A stretch of DNA of 64,000 nt from Pseudonocardia alni (GTDB lineage: Bacteria > Actinomycetota > Actinomycetes > Mycobacteriales > Pseudonocardiaceae): NCBI RefSeq assembly GCF_002813375.1, contig NZ_PHUJ01000003.1, positions 3,038,001 to 3,102,000 of the forward strand, given 5' to 3'. How positions within the stretch are numbered: the first letter of the stretch is position 1; the number at the start of each line of letters is the position of its first letter. Shown piece after piece: positions 25,525-33,563 of the stretch. A program made the translations under genes and the position numbers. The notes beneath the pieces were generated by a model. That model was not told the DNA's origin, ran no database searches, and saw nothing but the letters and a program-made list of their open reading frames with translations.

Positions 25525-26924
25525 CTGTCGGCTCCCGGGGTCGCGGGGCGGTCGGGGACGTGGGCCCGCCCGGGGCGGTCGGTCGCCCCGGGGGCCCCGG
25601 CCCGTCCGGTCGGGTCGGCCGGAGCGGGTTGCGCGGGGGAGCGCCCGGCCGGGGCGGAGCCCGGGGCGGCGGAGCCCGGGGCCACAGGGTCCGGGGCGGC
25701 AGGGTCCGGGGCCACAGGGTCCGGGGCGGCAGGGTCCGGGGCGGCAGGGTCCGGGGCGGCAGGGTCGGCCGGCGGCGCGGGCAGGTGGGCGCGCACCCGG
25801 AAGCCCCGCTCCGGGCCCGGCCCCGCCTCCAGGGTCCCGCCGACCGAGCGCGCACGCTCGCGCATGCCGGTCAGCCCCGTGCCGTCCACCGCGCCGGGCG
25901 CCGGGCCGGCACCGTCGTCGTCGACGGTCAGGTCCAGCGCGTCGTCGCCGAAGCGCAGGGTGACCACCGCGCCGCCGGCCCCGGCGTGCCGACGCGTGTT
26001 GGTCAGCGACTCCTGCACGATCCGGTACGCCGCCAGGTCGACCCCGGTCGGCAACGGTCGCGGGGTCCCCCCGGTGCCGCGGCGCACCGGCAGCCCCGCG
26101 GCGCGCACCTCGTCGAGCAGCGCGTCGAGCCGGTCCAGGCCGGGGGTGGGCGCCCGCGGGGCCTGCTCGTCGACCCCACGCAGCACGCCGAGGGTGGAGC
26201 GCATCTCGCGCAGCAGGTCGCGGCTGGCCCGCTTGATCTCGGTGAGCGCGCTGCGGGCCTGCTCCGGGTCGTCGTCCATCAGGTAGAGCGCGACCCCGGC
26301 CTGCACGTTGATCAGGGAGACGTGGTGGCCCAGTACGTCGTGCAGCTCCTGGGCGATGCGCAGCCGCTCGGCGTCGGCGCTGCGCCGACGCTCGGCCTCG
26401 GCGGCCCGCCGGGCCTGCGCCGTGCGCTCGCGCCGGACCCGCCAGAGGGCGCCGCCCGCGACGAGCGCCGCCAGCCAGGCCAGGACCGGCGCGGTCGCCG
26501 GCCACGGGATCGGCCGCCCGGTCACGAGCAGCCACCCGGTCAGCACGGCCGGCGCGACGGCCACCACCGCGAGCGCGCGGTGGTGGCGCCCCGCGGCGAC
26601 CGCCGACACCAGCGCCACGGCGAACGCGAACCCGAGCGGCCCGATCGGCGGGTACCCCAGGCCCAGGTAGACGACGACCGCGGCCGCGCACACCGCGAGC
26701 GCCACGACCCGGTTCAGGTGCCGGAACAGCAGCGCGACCGGCCCCATCGCGAGCAGTGCGGCGGCGAGCCCGTCGAGCGGGAGTGCCGTCGCGTCCGGGT
26801 CCGGGTACTGCGCGCTGCGGACGGCGTAGAACGCCGTCCCGCCCACGGTGAACAGGCCGACGACCAGCGCGGGGACGATGATCCGCGCGATCCCGCCCCA
26901 CCTCGGACGTCGGTCGGCGGGCAC
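25521..26924 (-). CDS. NarL-type sensor histidine kinase with Pro-rich repeat tail
   Basis: About 467 residues. Residues ~13-160 form four to six membrane helices with little external sequence, so it may sense the membrane itself. The HisKA_3 box has His195 in AQELHDVLGHHVSL. The ATPase domain follows, with DDDGAGPAP and GTGLTGMRERARSVGG. The final ~85 residues are unusual: pentapeptide repeats P-A-A-P-D / P-V-A-P-D encoded by a 15-bp tandem repeat. GTG 26924 is the likely start, although no ribosome site is visible; GTG 26933 is the alternative. Confidence 0.88.
   Translation of the reverse strand: MPADRRPRWGGIARIIVPALVVGLFTVGGTAFYAVRSAQYPDPDATALPLDGLAAALLAMGPVALLFRHLNRVVALAVCAAAVVVYLGLGYPPIGPLGFAFAVALVSAVAAGRHHRALAVVAVAPAVLTGWLLVTGRPIPWPATAPVLAWLAALVAGGALWRVRRERTAQARRAAEAERRRSADAERLRIAQELHDVLGHHVSLINVQAGVALYLMDDDPEQARSALTEIKRASRDLLREMRSTLGVLRGVDEQAPRAPTPGLDRLDALLDEVRAAGLPVRRGTGGTPRPLPTGVDLAAYRIVQESLTNTRRHAGAGGAVVTLRFGDDALDLTVDDDGAGPAPGAVDGTGLTGMRERARSVGGTLEAGPGPERGFRVRAHLPAPPADPAAPDPAAPDPAAPDPVAPDPAAPDPVAPGSAAPGSAPAGRSPAQPAPADPTGRAGAPGATDRPGRAHVPDRPATPGADR
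25651..25770 (-). repeat. 15-bp tandem repeat (about eight units) in the kinase gene
   Basis: Eight consecutive 15-base units such as GCGGCAGGGTCCGGG and GCCACAGGGTCCGGG, some identical, encode Pro-Ala/Val-Ala-Pro-Asp pentapeptides at the kinase C-terminus. Units are in frame, so gain or loss changes only tail length. Confidence 0.9.
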
Positions 26925-27092
26925 GCGGGACACCGTAGACCGGGGCACCGACAGCGGTCGTCGTCCGGACGGTGACCGGTGCCGTACACCCGCGGGAGTA
27001 CAGGGGCGGCCGCTCCTTCCCCGGGGGCGGCAGCGGGATCGGCGACCGCGGACGGACGCGCGCGACCCCCCGGCACCACGACGCTGGCCGTC

Positions 27093-27659
27093 ATGACAGC
27101 GACTCCGGACACCCGTCCCGCACCCGGACCGGCCACCGCCCCGGCACCGGCCACACCGTCCCCCGCCACCCCGACCCCGGCCGACGCGATCCCGGCCGCG
27201 ACCGCGCCCACGGCGACGACCGCAGGCGGTCTCCCGCCCCGGTCCGACGCCGTGCTCGCCTCGGACGCCGAGCGCGAGTACGTCACCGCCCGGCTGCGGA
27301 CGGCCGCCGCCGAGGGGCGCCTGACCCTCGCCGAGTCCGACGAGCGGCAGGCCGCCGCCTACGCCGCCCGCACCCGCGACGAGCTCGTCCCGCTGCTCGC
27401 CGGGCTGCCCCGCCCGCCGCGGCCGCGTCGCCCCCGGCGCGGTCCGCTCACCCCCCGCGCGCAGCGCAACCTGCGGATCCACGCCGGGGTGACCGTCGCT
27501 GTGCTGCTCCTGCTGGTCCTGGGCGCTGTGCTCGGCCCGGCGCCGCTGTTCGTCCCGATCGGGCCGGCGTTCTGGCTGGGCCTGATCCTGTTCGTGCACT
27601 CCCGGCGGGCCGAGCGCGAGGCGTCGCCGGACGAGGAGCTGCCCGAGGAGCTGCGGTGA
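27093..27659 (+). CDS. DUF1707 membrane protein with Pro/Ala/Thr-rich N-terminus
   Basis: 188 residues. The first ~55 are a low-complexity Pro/Ala/Thr stretch. A DUF1707 (SHOCT-like) module follows: SDAEREYVTARLRTAAAEGR-L, then AESDERQAAAYAARTRDELVPLLAGLP. A proline/arginine linker leads to two membrane helices near the C-terminus (VTVAVLLLLVLGAVLG and PIGPAFWLGLILFVH). The family is actinobacterial and its function is unknown. Its stop overlaps the next GTG (GTGA), giving a two-gene operon divergent from the two-component system. Confidence 0.8.
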   Translation: MTATPDTRPAPGPATAPAPATPSPATPTPADAIPAATAPTATTAGGLPPRSDAVLASDAEREYVTARLRTAAAEGRLTLAESDERQAAAYAARTRDELVPLLAGLPRPPRPRRPRRGPLTPRAQRNLRIHAGVTVAVLLLLVLGAVLGPAPLFVPIGPAFWLGLILFVHSRRAEREASPDEELPEELR

Positions 27660-28165
27660 CCGCCGTCGCCGAGCGGGCCGGACGGACCGCACCACGGCGG
27701 CTCGCCCGGCGCCCGCGGGCCGCGCTGCGGACGGTGCACGTGCTGGTCGCGGTGGCCTGGACCGGCGCGTCGCTGGTGATGCTGGTGCTGCCCGTGGCGG
27801 TGCTGCTGCGGGGCAGCGACGCCGGGTTCGCCGTCGCGGTGATGGGCACCGTCGGGAACGGGATGATCCCGTTCCTCGCCGTCGGCACCGTCCTCAGCGG
27901 GGCGGCCCTCGGCCTCGGAACGGCGTGGGGGCTGTTCCGGTACCGCTGGGTCGTCGCGAAGACCGTGCTGGCGCTGGCGGTGATCGTCTCGTCGGTCGCG
28001 CTCACCACCGGGTGGGTCGACGCCGCCGCGGTCGGGGACCGGTCGGTCCTGCCGCTGCTGGTCGCGGCGTCGGTGCTGCACCAGGTGATGCTGCTGGGCG
28101 CGACGGTGCTGTCGGTGGAGAAGCCCGGCGGACGACTGTCCCGGCAGCGGTTGACAGGCAACTGA
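27656..28165 (+). CDS. Four-helix membrane protein, DUF2269-like
   Basis: 169 residues with four predicted membrane helices (VHVLVAVAWTGASLVMLVLP; MIPFLAVGTVLSGAALGLG; VVAKTVLALAVIVSSVALT; LPLLVAASVLHQVMLLGATVLS). The pattern resembles DUF2269-type integral membrane proteins, but I am not certain. The gene overlaps the upstream DUF1707 stop. Its own 3' end and the following 20 bases hold the promoter of the ArsR gene, so it may share promoter DNA with the next operon. Confidence 0.65.
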   Translation: MTAVAERAGRTAPRRLARRPRAALRTVHVLVAVAWTGASLVMLVLPVAVLLRGSDAGFAVAVMGTVGNGMIPFLAVGTVLSGAALGLGTAWGLFRYRWVVAKTVLALAVIVSSVALTTGWVDAAAVGDRSVLPLLVAASVLHQVMLLGATVLSVEKPGGRLSRQRLTGN

Positions 28166-28178
28166 TTGGTTGCATAAT
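28151..28178 (+). promoter_or_regulatory. Near-consensus promoter with ArsR operator, leaderless
   Basis: TTGACA (28151-28156), a 16-base spacer and CATAAT (28173-28178) place transcription start at about the GTG 28186. GCAAC-N6-GTTGC (28158-28173) spans the spacer, a likely ArsR site. Confidence 0.65.
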
Positions 28179-28185
28179 TGGCCGC

Positions 28186-28512
28186 GTGACCGACGTGGAC
28201 GCCGTCTTCCGCGCACTCGCGGACCCGACGCGACGGCGCATCCTCGACCGGTTGCACGAGCAGGGCGAGTCGACGCTCGGCGCGCTGTGCGAGGGACTGG
28301 ACATGAGCCGGCAGGCCGTGTCCAAGCACCTCGCTCAGCTGGAGGCGGCCGGGCTGGTGACGACCCTGCGTCGCGGCCGGGAGAAGCTCCACCACCTCGA
28401 CCCGGTCCCCATCCAGGAGATCCACGACCGGTGGATCGGGAAGTTCGAGCGCAGCCGGGTGCAGGCGGTCACCGCCCTGCGCGCGGCGCTGGAGGAGCAC
28501 GATGAGCAGTGA
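28186..28512 (+). CDS. ArsR-family transcriptional regulator
   Basis: 108 residues. The winged helix is complete: VFRALADPTRRRILDRL, recognition helix MSRQAVSKHLAQLEAAGLV, wing LRRGREKLHHLDP. No metal-binding cysteines are present, which fits the non-metal ArsR subgroup that is paired with SRPBCC (AHSA1-like) proteins. It overlaps the SRPBCC gene by 11 bases. The GTG start has no ribosome site; a strong promoter directly upstream implies leaderless translation. Confidence 0.9.
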   Translation: MTDVDAVFRALADPTRRRILDRLHEQGESTLGALCEGLDMSRQAVSKHLAQLEAAGLVTTLRRGREKLHHLDPVPIQEIHDRWIGKFERSRVQAVTALRAALEEHDEQ

Positions 28513-28990
28513 GCGCAGGTTCGTCTACACGACCTACATCCGCAGCACCGCCGAGCAGGTGTTCCGGGCGCTGACCACGCCCGCGTTCACCATGCAGTAC
28601 TGGGGCGGCGCGGAGCTGACCTCGGACTGGCGGGTCGGGAGCCCGCTGGAGGCGGTCCACCCCGACCGCGACGACTTCATCGGCGAGATCCTCGCCGTCG
28701 AGCCGCCGCACCGGCTGTCCTACACCTTCACCGGGCCGGCGGAACAGGCCGCGGGACGGCCGCCGACCGTCGTCGAGTTCAGGCTCTCCCCGTTCGGCGA
28801 GGAGGCGGTGAAGCTGCAGGTCGTCCACACCGGTTTCACCGACGACGAGCAGGGCGCGCAGGACGCCCGCGACGTGGGCGAGGGCTGGCCCGCGATCCTG
28901 TCCGCGCTCAAGACGCTGCTGGAGACCGACCGGCCGCTGGCCTCCCCCGGTCACTTCGCGCCACGGACACCGGCGACGCCCGCCCGGTGA
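28502..28990 (+). CDS. SRPBCC (AHSA1-like) lipid/ligand-binding domain protein
   Basis: 162 residues with the START/Bet v1-like pattern: TYIRSTAEQVFRALTTPAFTMQYWGG, the FIGEILAVEPPHRLSYTF strand and the C-terminal helix (GWPAILSALKTLLET). Such proteins bind small hydrophobic ligands or act as stress co-factors. It overlaps the arsR gene and is presumably repressed by it, with the ligand possibly shared. A short Pro/Thr-rich tail follows the domain. Confidence 0.88.
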   Translation: MSSERRFVYTTYIRSTAEQVFRALTTPAFTMQYWGGAELTSDWRVGSPLEAVHPDRDDFIGEILAVEPPHRLSYTFTGPAEQAAGRPPTVVEFRLSPFGEEAVKLQVVHTGFTDDEQGAQDARDVGEGWPAILSALKTLLETDRPLASPGHFAPRTPATPAR

Positions 28991-29007
28991 GTCCGCACGC
29001 GGACCTG

Positions 29008-29031
29008 TCGCCCCGGTGGTCTCCGGGGCGA
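29008..29031. terminator. Bidirectional hairpin between SRPBCC and DUF1992 genes
   Basis: TCGCCCCGG, a six-base loop and CCGGGGCGA, 18 bases after the SRPBCC stop and 12 before the convergent DUF1992 stop. Confidence 0.6.
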
Positions 29032-29042
29032 GGCCCGACGGC

Positions 29043-29543
29043 TCAGCGGCCGAACAGGCGTGCCCACCAGCCACGGCGGGACCCCGGCGCGGTCTCCGCG
29101 GTGGCGGGCGGCGGCGCGGCGGGCCGGGCGGCGGCCCGTCGCCGCTCCCGGGCCGCGTGCCAGCGCGCGACGACCTCGTCGGCGTCGAGTCTGCGGATCG
29201 GCACGCGCGGGCCCATCGGATGGCGCATGTGGTCGACGACCCGGGAGTTGACCTCCTCGACGTGCTCGCGCACGCGGCGCTCGTCGACGAAGCGGGTGAC
29301 GGTCTCGTCGATCCGGTCCAGCTCCCTGCGCAGCTGGAGCGACGGCGGCAGCATCGCGTCGCCCGGGACGCCCTCCCGCTCCAGGTAGCCGCGGATCCAC
29401 CAGTTCTCGTCGACCGGGCCGATCCGTCCCGCGCCGGGCAACGGCTTGCCCTTGCCGGGCAGGTCGTCGAAGTCGCCCCGCTCGACGGCCTCCCGGATCG
29501 TCCGGTCGACCGGTGACTCGAACCGCGGGTCCACACCGTTCAT
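29043..29543 (-). CDS. DUF1992 (DnaJ-associated-like) protein
   Basis: 166 residues. The N-terminal DUF1992 block is clear: FESPVDRTIREAVERGDFDDLPGKGKPL, followed by NWWIRGYLEREGV and PPSLQLRRELDRI. Eukaryotic relatives are DnaJ homolog subfamily C member 28-like proteins; bacterial function is not established. The C-terminal part is a helical region ending in an Ala/Pro linker and a basic WWARLFGR tail. Divergent from the NERD gene. Confidence 0.85.
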   Translation of the reverse strand: MNGVDPRFESPVDRTIREAVERGDFDDLPGKGKPLPGAGRIGPVDENWWIRGYLEREGVPGDAMLPPSLQLRRELDRIDETVTRFVDERRVREHVEEVNSRVVDHMRHPMGPRVPIRRLDADEVVARWHAARERRRAAARPAAPPPATAETAPGSRRGWWARLFGR

Positions 29544-29616
29544 GGCTGCACCACCCCGTCGCGAGGTTACCGGCGACCGCCCTTTCCTGTCGGTGGTCGG
29601 GTGCACACTCCGCGCC

Positions 29617-30270
29617 ATGACGACGACACCCGCGACGACCCCCACCACCGACCGTTCCCGCGCGCTGGACCTGGCGCGCCACTACCCCGGCCGGCGGGTG
29701 GGGCACGTCGCCGCGCAGCAGCGGAGGGCGGGATTCCCCGACCGCAACTGGCGCCTCGGCGCCGACGGCGAGCAGCGCACCGCGCACCTGCTGACCGCGC
29801 TCACCGGGCGGACCCGACGGGACCGGCTGCTCGGCAGGCCCCCGGCATGGCAGGTCCTGCACTCGGTCCCGCTCGACGGCGGCGCCGCCGACCTCGACCA
29901 CGTCCTGATCGGGCCACCCGGCATCTGCGTCGTCGACACCCGCCACCACCGCGGCCGCTCCCTGCTCCTCGACGGCGATCGGCTGGTCGTCGCGGGGACG
30001 GCCACGGACGCGGTGCCGCGGGCCCGGGCCGAGGCGCAGCGGGTCCGCGAGCTGTTGCTCCCCCGGCTCGGGGCCGCCGCGTCGACGCCGGTCCGCCCGG
30101 TGATCGCGCTGGTCGGGGCCCCGCTCCGGGTGCGCCGTTGGCCCGACGACGTCGTGGTCGCCACCGAGGGCGCGCTGGTGTACGCCCTGCGCGGGCTGAC
30201 CCCGGTGCTCGGCCCGCGGGAGGTGGAGCGGATCCACGCCGTCGCCCGGCGCCCGGAGAGCTGGGGGTGA
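29617..30270 (+). CDS. NERD-domain protein
   Basis: 217 residues. The middle contains a NERD nuclease-related domain: GADGEQRTAHLL, HSVPLDGGAADLDHVLIGPPGICVVDTRHHRG with the acidic D-D pair and the K/R region, then VRPVIALVGAPL. The fold resembles Holliday-junction-resolvase-type nucleases, but activity is unproven for the family. The N-terminus up to residue ~35 is basic. ATG 29617 is used. No partner helicase or kinase domain is fused. Confidence 0.8.
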   Translation: MTTTPATTPTTDRSRALDLARHYPGRRVGHVAAQQRRAGFPDRNWRLGADGEQRTAHLLTALTGRTRRDRLLGRPPAWQVLHSVPLDGGAADLDHVLIGPPGICVVDTRHHRGRSLLLDGDRLVVAGTATDAVPRARAEAQRVRELLLPRLGAAASTPVRPVIALVGAPLRVRRWPDDVVVATEGALVYALRGLTPVLGPREVERIHAVARRPESWG

Positions 30271-30328
30271 GGCGTGCGCCGGGTCACGGTGCCTTCCCCG
30301 CGCGGGGCCGGATCAGCATGCTCTCCCG

Positions 30329-32425
30329 GTGACCTCGACCGCCCCGGCCCGGACCGGGCTGCACCGTGTCCCGGTCCCGGACGGTGTCGCACCGTCCGGG
30401 GTGGCGGCGGCGGTGCGCCGGCTCGCCCACCGGCCGTGGCTGGTCGCCTTCGGCGGGAGCTGGTCGTGGGGGGCACTGGTCGCCACCGAGCCGGTGCTCA
30501 CCGCACCGGACGGGGCCGACCCGTTCGCCGTGCTGGACGCGCCGCCACGGTCCGCGGGCCCGGCGGCGAGCCCGGGCGCCGGGACCGCCGGGGCCGTCGG
30601 AGGCGGCTGGTTCGGGCTCCTGGACCATGCCCCGCCCGGTGTGCGGCCGACGGCGGTGCTGTCCTGGTACCGCGACGTGCTGCGGCACGACGGCGAGCGC
30701 TGGTGGTTCGAGGCGCTGGTCGCCGGCGGAGCCCCGCTGCCGGGCCTGCCGGACGACCCCGGTGCGGTGCACCCCGACACCGGCTCGGCCGAGCGCCGGT
30801 ACACGCAGCTGTGCGCCGACCTCGCCCGCCCGGCGCCGGACCGGACGGCCCGGATCGCGGTCACCCGGTGGCCCGACCGCGACGCGCACCTGGCCGCGGT
30901 CGAGCGGTGCGTCACCGAGATCCGCCGCGGCGAGATCTTCCAGGCCAACATCGCGACCCGGCTGGAGGTGCGGCTCGACGGCGACCCGCACGAGGCGTGG
31001 GCCCGGCTGGTCGAGCCGGTCGCACCGGCCCGCGCCGCGCTCGTCGTGACGCCGGAGCGGGCCGCGGTGGGCGCGAGCCCGGAGCTGTTCCTGCACCGTG
31101 CCGGGGACCGGGTCACCACCGCGCCGATCAAGGGCACCCGGCCGCGCACCGGTGGCGACGCCGACGACGCCGAACGCGCGCGGCTCGGCGCATCGGTGAA
31201 GGACGCGGCCGAGAACGTGATGATCGTCGACCTGATGCGCAACGACCTGGCCCGGGTCGCACGGCCCGGCGGGGTGCGGCCGGGGCGGCTGCTCGCCGTC
31301 GAACCGCATCCGGGGGTGTGGCACCTGGTGTCGCGGGTGCACGCGACGCTGCGCGACGACGTCACCGACGCCGACCTGCTCATCGCCACGTTCCCGCCGG
31401 GCTCGGTCACCGGCGCGCCGAAGATCCGGGCCTGCGAGGTGATCGCCGACTGCGAGGACGGCGACCGTGGGCTGTTCACCGGCGCCGTCGGCGGGGTGAG
31501 CCCGCTGGCCGGACTGGAGCTGAACGTCGCGATCCGCACCCTCGACCTCGGCCCCGCCGGGCCCGACGGCAGCCGAAGCGGCCGGCTCGGCGTCGGCGGG
31601 GGCATCACCGTCGACTCCGACCCGGCGGAGGAGTTCGGCGAGGTCCTGACCAAGGCCGCCCCGGTCCTGGCCGCGCTGGACGGCCCGCCCCGGCCGGTCC
31701 GGCCGCCCGTCGCCCGGCCCGCCGACCGGGCCGCGGGCCTGTTCGAGACGCTGGCCTGCGTCGACGGCCGGGCCCGCCGGGTCGGCGAGCACGCCGCTCG
31801 GCTGCGCCGCTCCTACCTCGCGGTCACCGACCGCCCCCTCGACGCGCGGGTCGAGACCGACGTCGCCGCGGCCGTCGCGGGGGCGGCCGGGCACCACCGG
31901 GTCCGGGTCGAGGCGACGCCGGACGACCCGTTGCGGGTCACCGTGCGCGCGGTCCCCTGGTCCGGACCGGTCCCGCTCGACGCCCAGGGCGGGGTGGTGG
32001 CCGTCGTCCGGCGCGGCACCGACGGCGAGTCCCACAAGTTCGTCGACCGCCGCTGGCTCGACGCCCACGAGGCCGAGGTCGGCGACGGTTCGCCGCTGCT
32101 GTGCGACCCGGCGGGCCTGGTGCTGGAGACGACGCGTTCCGCCGTCGCCGCCGTGCACCGGGGGCGGCTGTGGGTCCCCCCGCTCGACGGCCGCATCCTG
32201 CCCGGCACCGGCCGCCGCGCGCTGCTCGACCTGCTGGGCCCCGGCGCCGCGCGGATCGCCTCGCTGCCGCTGGCCGCGCTCACCGGGGCCGACGGGTTCC
32301 TGCTGGTCAACGCGCTGCGCGGGGTGCAGTGGGTGCGCCGGGTCGAGGACGACGGCCACACCGTCGCCGCCTGGACCGCCCCGGACCCGCTGACCCGCCG
32401 TCTCGCCGCGGCGCTGTCGCGCTGA
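30329..32425 (+). CDS. pabB: Aminodeoxychorismate synthase component I fused to lyase (PabB-PabC)
   Basis: 698 residues in two enzymes. Residues ~170-455 are the chorismate-binding domain with APIKGTRPR (~267), the Lys typical of aminodeoxychorismate synthase, and GSVTGAPK (~359). Residues ~470-698 are a PLP-fold lyase with the Schiff-base Lys in SHKFVDR (~570). Together they turn chorismate plus ammonia into p-aminobenzoate for folate or secondary metabolites. The glutamine amidotransferase (PabA) is not nearby. GTG 30329. Such fusions are found in folate and in antibiotic PABA pathways. Confidence 0.9.
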   Translation: MTSTAPARTGLHRVPVPDGVAPSGVAAAVRRLAHRPWLVAFGGSWSWGALVATEPVLTAPDGADPFAVLDAPPRSAGPAASPGAGTAGAVGGGWFGLLDHAPPGVRPTAVLSWYRDVLRHDGERWWFEALVAGGAPLPGLPDDPGAVHPDTGSAERRYTQLCADLARPAPDRTARIAVTRWPDRDAHLAAVERCVTEIRRGEIFQANIATRLEVRLDGDPHEAWARLVEPVAPARAALVVTPERAAVGASPELFLHRAGDRVTTAPIKGTRPRTGGDADDAERARLGASVKDAAENVMIVDLMRNDLARVARPGGVRPGRLLAVEPHPGVWHLVSRVHATLRDDVTDADLLIATFPPGSVTGAPKIRACEVIADCEDGDRGLFTGAVGGVSPLAGLELNVAIRTLDLGPAGPDGSRSGRLGVGGGITVDSDPAEEFGEVLTKAAPVLAALDGPPRPVRPPVARPADRAAGLFETLACVDGRARRVGEHAARLRRSYLAVTDRPLDARVETDVAAAVAGAAGHHRVRVEATPDDPLRVTVRAVPWSGPVPLDAQGGVVAVVRRGTDGESHKFVDRRWLDAHEAEVGDGSPLLCDPAGLVLETTRSAVAAVHRGRLWVPPLDGRILPGTGRRALLDLLGPGAARIASLPLAALTGADGFLLVNALRGVQWVRRVEDDGHTVAAWTAPDPLTRRLAAALSR

Positions 32426-32550
32426 CCGGGCGTCGCGCCACCACACCCCCGGGCAACCGCCGGTGCCGCCCCGCGGTCCCCGCCCGGCACCGGGCCGCGG
32501 AACCGCGACCGGCGGCGCGACCGTCAGCGCCCCGTCGGCCACGGACCGCA

Positions 32551-32622
32551 CGACCTCGCACCGGTTCCCCGCACCTCGCAGCCCGTACAGACGGCGCGAG
32601 GTCCTCGAGGTGTGCGAGGTCG
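32551..32622. repeat. Repeated ACCTCGCA motifs with 11-bp inverted repeat
   Basis: CGACCTCGCAC (32551-32561) is perfectly inverted at 32612-32622, and a further direct ACCTCGCA copy lies at 32573. The set sits 24-95 bases upstream of the esterase start, so it may hold operators. Confidence 0.45.
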
Positions 32623-32645
32623 GCCCGCACCGGCAGGATCGGGTC

Positions 32646-33563
32646 GTGAGCACCGACCGGATCGCCGCCGAGCTGCGTCGCCCCCTGCGGTGGGTCCCAC
32701 CGATCCCGCTGCACCGCCCCCGGCTGCTGCGCCTGCTGCAGCGGCTGTCCCGGCGCGGCAGGCCCGCCACCGTCGACGGGGTCCGGTCCACCACCCACGC
32801 GGGCCCGCCGCTGCTGCGCGTGCACGTCCCCGACCACCGCACGACCCCCGCGGCGCTGCTGTGGTTCCACGGCGGCGGCCTCGTACTGGGCTCCCCCATG
32901 ATCGACGACGTGCGGTGCGGCGAGCTCGCCGCGGACCTGGGGATCGTCGTCGTCTCGGTGGACTACCGGCTCGCGCCCGGTGACCCGTTCCCGGCCGCGC
33001 TCGACGACTGCCACGCCGGCTGGACCTGGCTGCGGGACGCCGCCGGCCGGCTGGAGGTCGACCCGGCGCGGATCGCCGTCGGCGGGGCGAGCGCCGGGGG
33101 CTGCCTGGCCGCCGCGCTGGTCCAGCGCCTGCACGACGAGGGCGGACCGCAGCCGGTCGCGCAGTGGCTGGTCTACCCGATGCTCGACGACCGCACCGCC
33201 GCCCGTCGCGAGCTCGACCGGCCCCCGCACCGGGTGTGGAACAACCGCAACAACGAGGTCGGCTGGCGCGCCTACCTGGGGCGCCCGCCCGGGACCGGCG
33301 AGCCCGCCCCGTACGCGGTGCCCGCCCGTCGCGCCGACCTGTCCGGGCTGCCGCCCGCGTGGATCGGCGTCGGCGACGTCGACCTGTTCCACGACGAGGA
33401 CATCACCTACGCGCGGCGGCTGCGCGAGGCCGGGGTGCCGGTCGAGCTCGACGTCGTGCCCGGCGCCCCGCACGGCTTCGACGGCTGGGGCAAGGGCGTC
33501 GCGATCGCCGACGACTTCACCGGGCGCTCGGTCGCCTGGCTGCGCCGCGCGCTCGGCAGCTGA
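32646..33563 (+). CDS. Alpha/beta-hydrolase-3 esterase (HSL family)
   Basis: 305 residues. The oxyanion motif HGGG (WFHGGGLVLGS), the nucleophile GGASAGG and C-terminal Asp and His (VDLFHDE, APHGFDGWG) complete the Ser-Asp-His triad of hormone-sensitive-lipase-like esterases. VDYRLAPGDPFPAALDD is diagnostic. No signal peptide, so it acts inside the cell on short acyl esters. GTG 32646 matches the family's N-terminus; longer upstream frames lack coding character. Its stop is adjacent to the convergent broken hydrolase. Confidence 0.9.
   Translation: MSTDRIAAELRRPLRWVPPIPLHRPRLLRLLQRLSRRGRPATVDGVRSTTHAGPPLLRVHVPDHRTTPAALLWFHGGGLVLGSPMIDDVRCGELAADLGIVVVSVDYRLAPGDPFPAALDDCHAGWTWLRDAAGRLEVDPARIAVGGASAGGCLAAALVQRLHDEGGPQPVAQWLVYPMLDDRTAARRELDRPPHRVWNNRNNEVGWRAYLGRPPGTGEPAPYAVPARRADLSGLPPAWIGVGDVDLFHDEDITYARRLREAGVPVELDVVPGAPHGFDGWGKGVAIADDFTGRSVAWLRRALGS

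Noticed and set aside
32463..32645. N-terminal extension of the HSL-type esterase
   Set aside because: The extra ~61 codons are Arg/Pro-rich and overlap a repeat-containing promoter region; GTG 32646 matches the family.
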